From assembly GCA_020849665.1 (NCBI GenBank), contig JADLFX010000081.1:1-41643 (forward strand): a DNA stretch of 41,643 nucleotides, in the 5' to 3' direction. This DNA is from Planctomycetota bacterium (GTDB lineage: Bacteria > Planctomycetota > UBA1135 > UBA2386). The first letter of the stretch is position 1. Each line of letters opens with the position of its first letter. The translations under genes and the position numbers were made by a program. The notes beneath the pieces are model-generated. The model searched no databases and was not told the origin of the DNA. It was given only the letters and a program-made list of their open reading frames with translations. Shown here piece by piece: positions 27,802 through 36,225 of the stretch.

Positions 27802-29471
27802 GCCCGCTCCGCATCCTGACGGCGCTCGTGGCGTTGCTGCTGGCCGGGACCCTGCGGGCCCAGGCCGTGCAGAAGATCGCGGTGCAGGTCACCTTCGTGT
27901 CCGGGCGCAGCGTCTACCTCGACCGAGGCCGCAACGCGGGCATCCAGCCCGGCGACGTCGTGCTCCTGCAGCCGGTGGGCCGCGAGACCGTGCGCGGCAT
28001 GGTGCAGAGCGTGGCCGCGGGCTCGTGCCGGGCCGAACTCTCCGGCGACCCCGCGGGGATCGACCTCGGCACGCGCGGCGAGGTCGTCGTGCCCGAGGGG
28101 CGCGGCCAGGGCGCGCGCAACGGCGCCGGCCAGACCCAGACCGCCACTCGTCCGGCGTCGCGCCAGCACCCGCCGTGGCAGCAGCCCATGGGCAAGATGG
28201 ATCCGGCGGCACCCCTGCTGGCACCCGTGTTCGGCCAGGGGCGCGGCGGTCGGCCGACCCGCGTGCGCGGCCGGGCCTACGCCCAGGCGTTGGGCACGGT
28301 CGATGGCGGCGCCGACCGCGACTCGCGCTACCTGCTGGGTCGCGTGGGCTCGGCGCTCACCGTCGAGAACCTGCCGGGCCTCGGCGGCGACCTGCACGTC
28401 GATGGGCAGGTCGACCACCGCCGCACCTCGCTCGAGGGCGGACCCGACACCGACACCACGCGCGGCTGGTTCGACCGGCTCAGCTACGCCACCGGCGGCG
28501 AGCGGCACGACACGTGGCGCCTGGAGCTGGGCCGTTTCCTGCACAACGACTTCCCCGAGCTGGGGCTCCTCGACGGTGCGGAGCTGGCGCTGCAGACCGA
28601 GGGCTTGGGGCGCTTCGGCGCGAGCTTCGGCGCGATGCCCGAACCCTATCCGGGCTGGCCGGACGGCGACGACGTGCAGGCCGCGCTCTTCCACCGGATC
28701 GCGTTCGGCGAGGAGGAGCAGGTGGCCAGCGGCATCGCGCTGCAGAAGACCTGGCACGACGGCCATCGCGACCGCGACCTGCTGATCTGGAACCTCGACC
28801 TGCACCCCGACGAGGACTTCTGGCTGCACGCGGCGGTGTGGGTGGACCTCTACGGCGGCGGCGACACGGTCAAGGACGACGGCCTGCAGGTGACCGAGGC
28901 GCGGGCCAACGCGACCTGGGCGCTCACTCCGGGATCGGGCCTGGGCGTCGACGTGGCGCACGTGCGATGGCCGGAGATGCTGCGGCGCGAGTTCGCCTCG
29001 CTCACTCCCGAACAGGTGCGCGACGCGCGCGTCGACCGGTTCGGCCTGCGTGCCTGGAGCGGTCTCTCCGAGCGCACCCGGCTGGACGCGCGCGCGGCGC
29101 TGTGGGGCGACCAGGATCGCAGCGGCTGGGACGGCGACGTGCGGCTGGCCGTGCGCGATCTGTGCTGGCAGGGCCACGAGGGCTCGATCCTCGCGTTCTA
29201 CACCGAGGGCGCATTCGTCAGCGGGCCGGGCGTGCGGCTGGGTTCCACCGCGTCGTTCGGCGCGTCGTGGCTCACGCTGTCGGGCGAGGTGGCCTTGTAC
29301 GAGAGCCGCGCCCTGGGCGGGAGCACCGTGGACCTCACCCAGTACGCGCTGACGGCCAGCTACGACGTGGCCTTCGCCGCCGACTGGAGCCTGACGACTT
29401 CCTTCGACTGGCGCTACGGCGACGATCTCCAGGCCGTGACGCTGGGCCTCTTCATCCAGACCAGATTCTGA
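27798..29471 (+). CDS. Outer-membrane beta-barrel (porin-like) protein of the cytochrome locus
   Basis: A 557-residue protein whose ATG overlaps the cytochrome stop (ATGA). The signal peptide ends near residue 25 (GTLRAQA). Residues about 28-105 form a small domain (VTFVSGRSVYLDRGRNAGIQ, then GDVVLLQPVG) resembling SH3-like folds. A Gln/Pro-rich linker follows. From about 155 onward come alternating amphipathic strands ending in aromatic residues, and the last residue is Phe (IQTRF), the classic outer-membrane assembly signal. It has no haem motif. By position it matches MtrB or PioB in porin-cytochrome conduits, as the sheath through which cytochromes meet, although I see no direct similarity to them. 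Confidence 0.75.
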   Translation: MSPLRILTALVALLLAGTLRAQAVQKIAVQVTFVSGRSVYLDRGRNAGIQPGDVVLLQPVGRETVRGMVQSVAAGSCRAELSGDPAGIDLGTRGEVVVPEGRGQGARNGAGQTQTATRPASRQHPPWQQPMGKMDPAAPLLAPVFGQGRGGRPTRVRGRAYAQALGTVDGGADRDSRYLLGRVGSALTVENLPGLGGDLHVDGQVDHRRTSLEGGPDTDTTRGWFDRLSYATGGERHDTWRLELGRFLHNDFPELGLLDGAELALQTEGLGRFGASFGAMPEPYPGWPDGDDVQAALFHRIAFGEEEQVASGIALQKTWHDGHRDRDLLIWNLDLHPDEDFWLHAAVWVDLYGGGDTVKDDGLQVTEARANATWALTPGSGLGVDVAHVRWPEMLRREFASLTPEQVRDARVDRFGLRAWSGLSERTRLDARAALWGDQDRSGWDGDVRLAVRDLCWQGHEGSILAFYTEGAFVSGPGVRLGSTASFGASWLTLSGEVALYESRALGGSTVDLTQYALTASYDVAFAADWSLTTSFDWRYGDDLQAVTLGLFIQTRF

Positions 29472-29552
29472 GTACCCACCGATGATCCGTGGCGATGCAC
29501 GACGAGTGAGCCCGACCCACGAGGCCCATCACGGTGGTCAGGAGGGTCCGCC

Positions 29553-30821
29553 ATGAAGCGCACCTCGCGCGCGCGTCTTGCTCTGTGGCTGCTGCTGATC
29601 CTGGCCGCGGTCGTCGGCTGCTCGCTCACCCCGCAGCAGGGCTGGCGCCGGTCCCGCGGTCCGGTGGTGCCGCACGACACCTTCCCGGCCGACTGTACCC
29701 TCTGCCACCTGGAGGGCTCGTGGACGGCGATCCGTGCCGATTTCACCTACGACCACGCCAAGGAGACCGGCCACGCGCTGGAGGGGGCGCATGCCAAGGC
29801 CGAGTGCCTGCGCTGCCACAACGACCGGGGGCCGGTGCAGGTGTACGCAGGGCGCGGGTGCGCGGGCTGCCACGAGGACGTCCACCAAGGCCACGTGGGC
29901 AGGCGCTGCCAGGACTGCCACGAGCAGAACGACTGGGTGCCGCGCGCGCAGATCGCCATGCACAACACGACCCGCTTCCCCCTGGTCGGTGCGCACGCCG
30001 CCACCGCGTGCTGGCGTTGCCACGAGGGAGCACAAGTCGGCAACTTCCAGCGCGCCGACGTGCGTTGCGAGACCTGCCACGCCGACGACCTCGCGCGTGC
30101 GCTGAATCCCGACCATCGCCAGCGCGGCTGGACCACCGGCTGCGAGCGTTGCCACACGCCGACCGACTGGCGCAACGCGCGCTTCGGTCACACGTGGTGG
30201 CCGCTGACCGGCGCGCACACGGGGCTGCAGTGCTCGGAGTGCCACGCGAACAACGTGTACGTGGGCACGCCACGCGACTGCGTCGCCTGCCATCGCGACG
30301 ACTACGACGGCACGACGGACCCCAACCATCGCACGCTCGGTTTCTCGACGCGCTGCGAGGAGTGCCACACCACCGCCAGCTGGGAGGGGGCACGCTTCGC
30401 CCACACGACGTGGCCGCTGACCGGCGCGCACCTCGCCCGGCGGTGTTCGGAGTGCCACGCCGGCGGCGTCTACACCGGCACGCCGCGGGCGTGCGCGGGG
30501 TGCCATCTCGACGAGTACCAGCGCACCACGAACCCCAACCACACGACGGCCGGATTCCCGACCACGTGCGAGAGCTGCCACGGCACCACGACCTGGCTGG
30601 GGGCCAGGTTCAACCACCGCTTCCCGATCGCCACCGGCAAGCATGCCGGCAACGCGTGCACGGTCTGCCACACGACCCCGGGCAACTACGCGGCGTTCTC
30701 CTGCCTGGGCTGCCACGAGCACAACCAGACCAAGATGAACGACACGCACCGCGGCATGCCGGGCTACTCCTGGACCACGGCGGCGTGCTACCAGTGCCAC
30801 CCCAACGGCCGCAAGCCATAG
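29553..30821 (+). CDS. 16-haem c-type cytochrome lipoprotein
   Basis: A 422-residue protein with 16 CxxCH motifs. GGAGGG precedes the ATG. The signal ends in a lipobox, AAVVGC, with Cys23 as the likely lipidated residue, and no Asp follows it, so outer-membrane sorting is possible. Residues 197-338 are two exact-length 71-residue modules with three haems each (start CERCH / CEECH; shared parts ARFxHTxWPLTGAH and CSECHAxxVYxGTPRxC), and a looser third copy completes the protein. It lies 81 bp downstream of the barrel gene. By analogy with MtrC it could be the outer, solvent-exposed terminal of the conduit. Confidence 0.9.
   Translation: MKRTSRARLALWLLLILAAVVGCSLTPQQGWRRSRGPVVPHDTFPADCTLCHLEGSWTAIRADFTYDHAKETGHALEGAHAKAECLRCHNDRGPVQVYAGRGCAGCHEDVHQGHVGRRCQDCHEQNDWVPRAQIAMHNTTRFPLVGAHAATACWRCHEGAQVGNFQRADVRCETCHADDLARALNPDHRQRGWTTGCERCHTPTDWRNARFGHTWWPLTGAHTGLQCSECHANNVYVGTPRDCVACHRDDYDGTTDPNHRTLGFSTRCEECHTTASWEGARFAHTTWPLTGAHLARRCSECHAGGVYTGTPRACAGCHLDEYQRTTNPNHTTAGFPTTCESCHGTTTWLGARFNHRFPIATGKHAGNACTVCHTTPGNYAAFSCLGCHEHNQTKMNDTHRGMPGYSWTTAACYQCHPNGRKP
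30141..30785 (+). repeat. Tandem three-haem modules in the 16-haem cytochrome
   Basis: Copies at 30141-30353 and 30354-30566 (213 bp each, no gaps) and a divergent copy at about 30567-30785. The repeats are coding and in frame, showing growth of the cytochrome by internal duplication. Confidence 0.75.
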
Positions 30822-30835
30822 GCCGCCGGGCGGCC
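30821..30835. terminator. Bidirectional hairpin between the cytochrome and glycosyltransferase genes
   Basis: GGCCGCC and GGCGGCC around a single G, beginning at the last base of the TAG stop, in the 31-bp gap between convergent genes. It could end transcription in both directions. Confidence 0.5.
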
Positions 30836-30852
30836 GGTGCGCCCGGCGTGCG

Positions 30853-32091
30853 CTAGGCCCCGGCGGCGTCCGTCCGGCCCAGCGCCGCGAAGACCGCGCG
30901 CCGCAGGACCGATCCGTAGGCGTTCTCGGCCCGGAACACCGACTCCGCGACGCGGCCGGCCTCGGCGCACTTCCGCGCGTAGAGGCGCGGGTCGGTGGCC
31001 AGGGCCAGCATGGCCTGCGCGTACTCGGGCACGCTGTCGGGGCGTACCTCCATCGCCGCCGGCGCCACGACCTCCAGCGCCGGGCACACGGAGGACGTCA
31101 CCACGGGGCGCCCCGCCAGCACCGATTCGAGCACCACCATGTTGAACCCCTCGGGGAAGCTCGTGCGCGTGGGCACGACCACGACGTGCGACGCCCCGAA
31201 CACCTCCAGCAGCCGGTTGCGGTCGCAGTGGCCGTGGAAGCGCACGGCATCCTCCAACCCGAGCTGCCGCGTCAGGGCCTCGGCCTCGGCGCGGATCGGG
31301 CCGTCGCCGCAGAACTCGAGCGCCACGGCGCGGCCGGCACCGGCACGCACCGTCGCGAGTGCGTGCACCAGGTCCAGCACGCCCTTGCTGACCTCCAGCC
31401 TGCCCAGGAACAGGAACCGGAACGGCGTGGCGCCCGGATCCGGGCGCGGAATGTGCGCGAACCAGTCCGGCTGGTAGCGCGGCAGGAACACGCGCACGTC
31501 GGGCTCGTGCGGTGCGCAGATGGCCCGCACCTGCGCCGCGATGCGCTCGGACATGCACAGCGTGGTCGTGCAGGTGCGCAGGAAGAACCGGCGCGCCAGA
31601 CCCAGGAGCAGGCGCTGGGGCCGCGACGGCGGGCGGTCCTGCGACCACAGCGTGTTGACCAGCGTCCCGATCGCCTTGATCCGGAGGAGCGCGAGGGGCC
31701 GCAGGAACGCGACATGGGTGTCCTGACCGACGAGCGCCACGTGGGGTCGGAAGCGCAGGGCGATCCAGAGGGTCGCCAGCGCGCGCCAGAGCATCCCGAG
31801 GTGGTAGAGCGCCCCGGACCGCCTGGCGAGCGGCACCGGCTCGATGCGGAAGATGAAGCGGCCCTCCTTCAGCCGCTGGCGCCGCGGGTTGCTGCCGTAC
31901 ACGTAGAGGTCCGCGTCGAGAGCGCGCGCGAGCCCGTAGACCTGCTCGGAGAACGTGACGTGCAGCTGGCTCTGGTCCGTGCCATGCGTCGTCCATGCGC
32001 GGTACGTGCCCAGCACGTCGCCGGGTCCTGCGAGGTAGAGGATCCGGGGGCGCTCCGGCTTGCGATCCGGGTTGGTCATGCGAGTGCGCAT
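30853..32091 (-). CDS. Glycosyltransferase family 4 protein
   Basis: A 412-residue GT-B fold transferase. Starts at ATG 32091 or 32079 are both possible; neither has a strong ribosome site. The N-terminal half shows PRILYLAGPGDVLGTYRAW and HVTFSEQVYGLARAL. The C-terminal donor-binding half has FRFLFLGRLEVSKGVLDLVHAL and the EX7E-type motif FPEGFNMVVLESVLAGRPVV, typical of GT4. It should move a sugar from a nucleotide donor to a glycan or lipid; neither can be named. It is a single gene, convergent with the cytochrome locus. Confidence 0.88.
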   Translation of the reverse strand: MRTRMTNPDRKPERPRILYLAGPGDVLGTYRAWTTHGTDQSQLHVTFSEQVYGLARALDADLYVYGSNPRRQRLKEGRFIFRIEPVPLARRSGALYHLGMLWRALATLWIALRFRPHVALVGQDTHVAFLRPLALLRIKAIGTLVNTLWSQDRPPSRPQRLLLGLARRFFLRTCTTTLCMSERIAAQVRAICAPHEPDVRVFLPRYQPDWFAHIPRPDPGATPFRFLFLGRLEVSKGVLDLVHALATVRAGAGRAVALEFCGDGPIRAEAEALTRQLGLEDAVRFHGHCDRNRLLEVFGASHVVVVPTRTSFPEGFNMVVLESVLAGRPVVTSSVCPALEVVAPAAMEVRPDSVPEYAQAMLALATDPRLYARKCAEAGRVAESVFRAENAYGSVLRRAVFAALGRTDAAGA

Positions 32092-32149
32092 GCTCGCGAG
32101 CGAACGGGGTTCCAGGAAGCTGGATGTGCCGCGCTTTCGTTGCCCGGCG

Positions 32150-32177
32150 CCCGGCGCTGTGGCGCCACAGCGCCGGG
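32150..32177. repeat. Perfect 28-bp palindrome in a divergent promoter region
   Basis: CCCGGCGCTGTGGC is followed directly by its exact complement, with no spacer. It lies 59 bp upstream of the glycosyltransferase start and 111 bp upstream of the VOC gene start. It could be a protein-binding site or form a cruciform. Confidence 0.7.
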
Positions 32178-32178
32178 G

Positions 32179-32207
32179 CCGGCCGGCGCATCGCCGGCGC
32201 TGGCCGG
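32179..32207. repeat. Second hairpin next to the 28-bp palindrome
   Basis: Eleven pairs (one G-T) join 32179-32189 to 32197-32207 around a 7-nt loop. It starts one base after the palindrome, so two strong hairpins stand side by side upstream of both genes. Confidence 0.6.
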
Positions 32208-32288
32208 ACTCGTGAACCGTGCCCCGCCCTTGGCGCCCGCCGCGGCAGGCTCCTAGAGTTGCCGGTTCACGACCCTCCACACCCCACC

Positions 32289-32972
32289 ATGGCCAAGAAC
32301 AAGCCTGCGAAGAAGGTCCCCCGGAAGAACGCTCCCAAGCCCAAGGCCTCGCCCAAGGCGAAGCCCAAGAGCCCCGGCAAGCGCGGCAACGCACCGGCCC
32401 GCAAGGCCGGCGCGAAGATCCTGACGCCCAAGCCGCGGCGCCGCCCGGTGACGCCACCGAAGGCCCGCGTGCCCAGCCGCCCGGAGAAGGTGCCGCCGGG
32501 CTACCGCACGATCACCCCGCGGCTCGTCGTGGAGGGCGCCGCGGCCGCGATCGACTTCTATCGGCGGGCGTTCGGCGCGGCGGAGCAGATGCGCTTCCCC
32601 GGGCCGGACGGGCGCATCCTGCACGCGATGCTGAAGATCGGCGACTCGCTGCTGCACCTCAACGACACGATGGACGACACGCTGCAGGATCCGCAACGCC
32701 TCGGGCGCCCGTCCGCCTCCGTCGACCTCTTCGTGGAGGACATCGACGAGTGGTTCGCGCGCGCCGTCGACGCGGGCGCACAGGTGCTCATGCCCGTGGG
32801 CGAGATGTTCTGGGGCGACCGCTACTGCATGCTGAAGGACCCGTTCGGCCACGTCTGGACCATCTCGACCCACGTCGTCGATGTGACCCCCGAGGAGATG
32901 CAGCGCCGGGCCAACGAGTTCTTCGCGTCGCTGGCGGGCGGCGAGACGGTGCCCGAAGGCACGGTGACCTGA
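32289..32972 (+). CDS. VOC/glyoxalase-fold protein with Lys-rich histone-like tail
   Basis: A 227-residue protein. Residues 1-65 are a basic low-complexity tail of Lys, Pro, Ala and Arg (AKNKPAKKVPRKNAPKPKAS and similar) like the tails of H1-type histones and bacterial nucleoid proteins. Residues about 70-205 form a vicinal-oxygen-chelate domain of the PhnB/YdeI-like subgroup: TPRLVVEGAAAAIDFYRRAF, then KIGDSLLHLND, and WGDRYCMLKDPFGHVWTIST. Metal-dependent activity on a small molecule is possible, but the substrate is unknown. It ends at a bidirectional hairpin. Confidence 0.82.
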   Translation: MAKNKPAKKVPRKNAPKPKASPKAKPKSPGKRGNAPARKAGAKILTPKPRRRPVTPPKARVPSRPEKVPPGYRTITPRLVVEGAAAAIDFYRRAFGAAEQMRFPGPDGRILHAMLKIGDSLLHLNDTMDDTLQDPQRLGRPSASVDLFVEDIDEWFARAVDAGAQVLMPVGEMFWGDRYCMLKDPFGHVWTISTHVVDVTPEEMQRRANEFFASLAGGETVPEGTVT

Positions 32973-32980
32973 ACCCCGGC

Positions 32981-33000
32981 GCGGCCCGCGGCTGGGCCGC
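32981..33000. terminator. Bidirectional hairpin between VOC and yceH genes
   Basis: GCGGCCC and GGGCCGC around a 6-nt loop in the 49-bp gap between convergent genes, 8 bp after the VOC stop. Confidence 0.55.
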
Positions 33001-33021
33001 CGTGCGCCCTGCGCACCACGC

Positions 33022-33684
33022 TCAAGCGTCGGGAGTGCCGCGCGCGCGGCGCAGCTCCAGCTCCAGCTCGGCGACCCTGCGCTCGAGCTCCGCCACCCGC
33101 GCGGCCAGATCGGGAGGGGCGACGGCGCGCGGCGGTGGCGCCGCCTTCGGCTCGGCGGGCGCGGGCGCCGCCGGGGTGGCCGGGTCGCGCGGGCCGAGGC
33201 AGTGCGCGTAGCGCGCGTCGCGCTCCCGGGGCTGGCGCGGCAGGAGCTCGGCGAGCGGGTGGCCCGCGGGATCGCGCATCCCCTCCAGCGCGGCCACGAC
33301 CTCGGCGTCCGTGGGATGGAACCCCATGCGCTCGACGCGGACGCGCAGCTCGTGGTGGGTCTGGGGCCCGCGCAGCAGGAGCTCGGCGAGGAGCGCGAGG
33401 CCGAGCCCGCGCACGCCGAGGCGCTCCGGCACCTCGTGGCGGAACCGCGCGGTGCGCCCCCCGTCGCGTTCGACCCGGCGTACCCAGCCGTCCACCTGCA
33501 GGGCGGTGAGCGCCCCGTGCACCTCGAATTCCTCGAGGGCGAGCACCGGCTCGCGGTTGTTCTTCTGGTTGCAGCCCAGGACCAGCGAGTTCTCGGTGAG
33601 CGGGTAGGAGTCCGGCACCGACAACTCCTTCTCGATCAGGACCCCGAGGATGCGCTGCTGCGTGCGGTCGAGGATGGTGCTCAT
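33022..33684 (-). CDS. yceH: DUF480 (YceH) family protein
   Basis: A 220-residue protein with the YceH pattern of tandem winged-helix domains: LDRTQQRILGVLIEKELSVP, then YPLTENSLVLGCNQKNNREP, and LLLRGPQTHHELRVR in the second domain. The last 25 residues form a short coiled coil (LAARVAELERRVAELELEL) after an Ala/Pro linker. Function unknown; DNA binding is assumed from the fold. It is the last gene of the AI-2E-MmcQ-YceH operon, its ATG overlapping the MmcQ stop. Confidence 0.9.
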   Translation of the reverse strand: MSTILDRTQQRILGVLIEKELSVPDSYPLTENSLVLGCNQKNNREPVLALEEFEVHGALTALQVDGWVRRVERDGGRTARFRHEVPERLGVRGLGLALLAELLLRGPQTHHELRVRVERMGFHPTDAEVVAALEGMRDPAGHPLAELLPRQPRERDARYAHCLGPRDPATPAAPAPAEPKAAPPPRAVAPPDLAARVAELERRVAELELELRRARGTPDA

Positions 33685-34052
33685 GTGCGGCCCTCCAGCA
33701 ATCGGTTCACCAGCCGGCGCGGAGCGACCAGCCGGTAGCTCTCGAGGAGCAACGCGCCGAGTTCGCGCCAGTCGAGGCGGCCGGCGAGGCGCGCCCCGGT
33801 CCAGCCGTGCCGGCCCACGTACGGCGCCGTGAAGAACCGCGGATCGCGCACCAGTTCACGCTGGCGCGACTTCTCCGCCTTGAACACGAGGCACGGCGCG
33901 CCGTCGTACTCCTCGAGGACCGCGAACGTCCTGCCGGCGGCCTGGAACGTGGGATGCCCGAAGGTCACGGTCTCGACGCAGCCCGGCAGCCGCGCGCACA
34001 GCGTGCGCAGGCGCCCCAGCGGATCGCGCGCGGCGGCCACGGCGCGCCTCAC
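33681..34052 (-). CDS. MmcQ/YjbR family protein
   Basis: A 123-residue protein starting at GTG 34052, overlapping the stop of the AI-2E gene. It has the family pattern: VETVTFGHPTFQAAGRTFAV, LVFKAEKSRQRELVRDPRFF, and PYVGRHGWTGARL. The fold is CyaY-like and the group is thought to bind DNA or small ligands, but its role is not established. Overlaps on both sides show translation coupled to its neighbours. Confidence 0.8.
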   Translation of the reverse strand: MRRAVAAARDPLGRLRTLCARLPGCVETVTFGHPTFQAAGRTFAVLEEYDGAPCLVFKAEKSRQRELVRDPRFFTAPYVGRHGWTGARLAGRLDWRELGALLLESYRLVAPRRLVNRLLEGRT

Positions 34053-35164
34053 GCGGCTTCGGCGGGCGCCTCGGTCACCTTCCTGCGGATCGCGTGCCCG
34101 AAGATGTAGGTCATGATCGGCACGCCGAGGATCAGCCCCCACACGTGGAAGAGGCTCCCGCCGATCGTGAGGATGATCAGCACCAGCACCGGGTTGATCC
34201 GCAGGTGGTGGCCGAAGATGTGGGGGTTGAGGAAGTAGGTCTCGATGAAATGGATGAGCAGGATCAGCGCGATCGCCCACAGCATCAGGCCGAAGCCCTC
34301 CTTCTCCAGCGCCACCAGGCAGATCGGGGCCGAGGAGATGAACACGCCGGCCACCGGGATGAACGAGCAGAAGAACACGATCGCGGAGAAGAAGATCAGG
34401 TTCTCCTGCAGGCCGATCACGTAGATGCCGATCGCGGTGAGCACCGTGTTGACGAGGGCGATCATCAACTGGGCTTCCATCGCGCGGCCCAGCACCTTGC
34501 CGAAGCTGTGGATGCTCTCGGCCGCCTCCTCGTAGATGAACGCCAGCTTGGTGTGCGCGAGGTTCTGCACGCCCCGGGTCAGGCGCGGCAGGTCCAGGAC
34601 GATCAGGAACGAGAAGAGCAGGGAGAGCAGGAACCCGGTCCCGAAGCCGAAGAGCCGCGTGCCGACGTTGCGCAAGAGCTCGAGGGTCTGGACCTCCCGC
34701 TCCTTGCCCTCCGCCTTCTCGCCGAGGCCCAGCACCTGCAGGAACACCTGTTGGCTGGAGACCTCCTGCAGGCGCGGCTTCAGCGCGGGGATCGCGTCCC
34801 CCAGCTTCACCAGCTCCTGGTCGGCCTGATGGAAGTACTTGGGGTAGTTGGCGGCGAAGACCTCGGCCTGGTCCTTGATCTTCGGCGCCAGCAGCACGCC
34901 GATCGCCACCAGGGCGCCGAGGAACACCAGGAACACCGCGATCACGCGCACCGGCCGGTTGGGGATGCGGCCGCGCAGCGCATCCACGCCATGGGCGAGG
35001 ATGTAGCTGAAGACGAAGGTGAGGAAGATCTGCAGGAAGAACGAGCGGAGGATGTAGAGGCTCGAGAAGAGCAGCCCCCACACGAAGAGCCGCGATGCCA
35101 ACGGGAAGATGCGGTCCCAGGGCGGTGGCAGGGGGCGGATCTGGCGGCGGTCCTCGGTCGTCAT
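34049..35164 (-). CDS. AI-2E family transporter
   Basis: A 371-residue membrane protein with about seven or eight helices. ATG 35164 is preferred over the longer frame. The family features are visible: FLTFVFSYILAHGVDALRGR near the N-terminus, a soluble segment (about residues 105-175), and the C-terminal helices with SFIPVAGVFISSAPICLVAL and ETYFLNPHIFGHHLRINPVLVL. Members export signals, Na+ or other small solutes; a substrate cannot be assigned. First gene of the operon with MmcQ and YceH. Confidence 0.92.
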   Translation of the reverse strand: MTTEDRRQIRPLPPPWDRIFPLASRLFVWGLLFSSLYILRSFFLQIFLTFVFSYILAHGVDALRGRIPNRPVRVIAVFLVFLGALVAIGVLLAPKIKDQAEVFAANYPKYFHQADQELVKLGDAIPALKPRLQEVSSQQVFLQVLGLGEKAEGKEREVQTLELLRNVGTRLFGFGTGFLLSLLFSFLIVLDLPRLTRGVQNLAHTKLAFIYEEAAESIHSFGKVLGRAMEAQLMIALVNTVLTAIGIYVIGLQENLIFFSAIVFFCSFIPVAGVFISSAPICLVALEKEGFGLMLWAIALILLIHFIETYFLNPHIFGHHLRINPVLVLIILTIGGSLFHVWGLILGVPIMTYIFGHAIRRKVTEAPAEAA

Positions 35165-35291
35165 GGCAGTGGGCGGGTGCCTTGTTGTAGCCCGCCCTGC
35201 CCCTGCGTCCACTCAGAGCACGCCGGCCGGCGCGGCTTCGGGACCGCCGCCGCCCCGCCGTGACCGACCCCGCCGGCCGGTCCCGGCGCGT

Positions 35292-36062
35292 TCAGCGCGG
35301 CTTGGACTGGTTGGCTTCCCGGCGCGCCTTGTGCACCTCGGCGCGCTGCACGCGGCCGTCGTCGTTGCGGTCCAGGCGCTCCTTCACCGCCGCGCGCGCG
35401 CGCGCGGCCTCGGCCGGGTCGATCTTCCCGTCCTGATCGCGGTCGGCCTTCTCCTTCATGAGCTTCGCCTGCTCGGGGTGTTCCCTGGCGAAGCGCTCCC
35501 AGGCCGCCTTCTCCATGGCCCGCCGGGCCGCCAGCCTCTCGGCCGTCTCGAGGGTGCCGCTGCCGTCGGTGTCGGCCTTGGCCCTGGCCCGCTCCACCCC
35601 GCCGCGTGCCAGCTCGGCCGCCAGCCCCGGGTGCCGGCGCACGAAGTAGTGCCAGCGCTCCTCGTGGTAGCGGAGCACCGCGGCCCGGCGCTCGTGCAGG
35701 TCGACCTCGCCGTCGTCGTTCCGGTCGGCCTTGTCCAGGATCCGCGCGGCCGCCTCGGGGTGCTCGGCGGCGAACTCGTCCCAGCTCTGGCGCATCCAGC
35801 GCTGCTCCCGCAGCGCGTCGAAGTGGCTGCGCGCCTCGGCCCGTTCCTCGGCGCTGATCTTGCCGTCGCCGTCCTGGTCGACCTTCTCCTTCGCCGCCGC
35901 GCGGCGCTCCTCCTTGCGCTCCTGGACCGACTCGTGGCGTTCCTTGGCGCGCTGCACTCCTGGGCGCTGCGGCGCGGTGCGGGTGTCCTTGTCCTGCGCG
36001 GGCGCGACCCCGCAGACGAGGACGACGGTGGTGGCGAGAGCGAGCGTGCAGATCCTGGTCAT
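35292..36062 (-). CDS. Exported protein with five EF-hand loops
   Basis: A 256-residue protein with a signal peptide ending at about residue 23 (CGVAPAQ). It holds five calcium-loop sequences: DQDGDGKISAEE, DRNDDGEVDLHE, DTDGSGTLETAE, DRDQDGKIDPAE and DRNDDGRVQRAE, separated by very basic and acidic helices rich in Arg, Glu and Ala. The first two have the canonical spacing with a final Glu. It is probably an extracytoplasmic calcium-binding protein or buffer; its partner is not evident. ATG 36062 was chosen as the Met that gives the signal peptide. A single gene, divergent from the phosphodiesterase-like gene. Confidence 0.85.
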   Translation of the reverse strand: MTRICTLALATTVVLVCGVAPAQDKDTRTAPQRPGVQRAKERHESVQERKEERRAAAKEKVDQDGDGKISAEERAEARSHFDALREQRWMRQSWDEFAAEHPEAAARILDKADRNDDGEVDLHERRAAVLRYHEERWHYFVRRHPGLAAELARGGVERARAKADTDGSGTLETAERLAARRAMEKAAWERFAREHPEQAKLMKEKADRDQDGKIDPAEAARARAAVKERLDRNDDGRVQRAEVHKARREANQSKPR

Positions 36063-36225
36063 GCAGGGTTCCTTCCGGTCGCCCGGATGTCGGAAGCCGC
36101 GACAGCGGCCTTTATGTGCGTGCTGCATCTCTGCACACTGGGTCGCCACAGCGACGGCTCGCGTGCGCCGACCCGCCGGCGGCGCCGGCACTCCAGCGCC
36201 ACCAAGTTCGTTCCCGAACCGAGAC

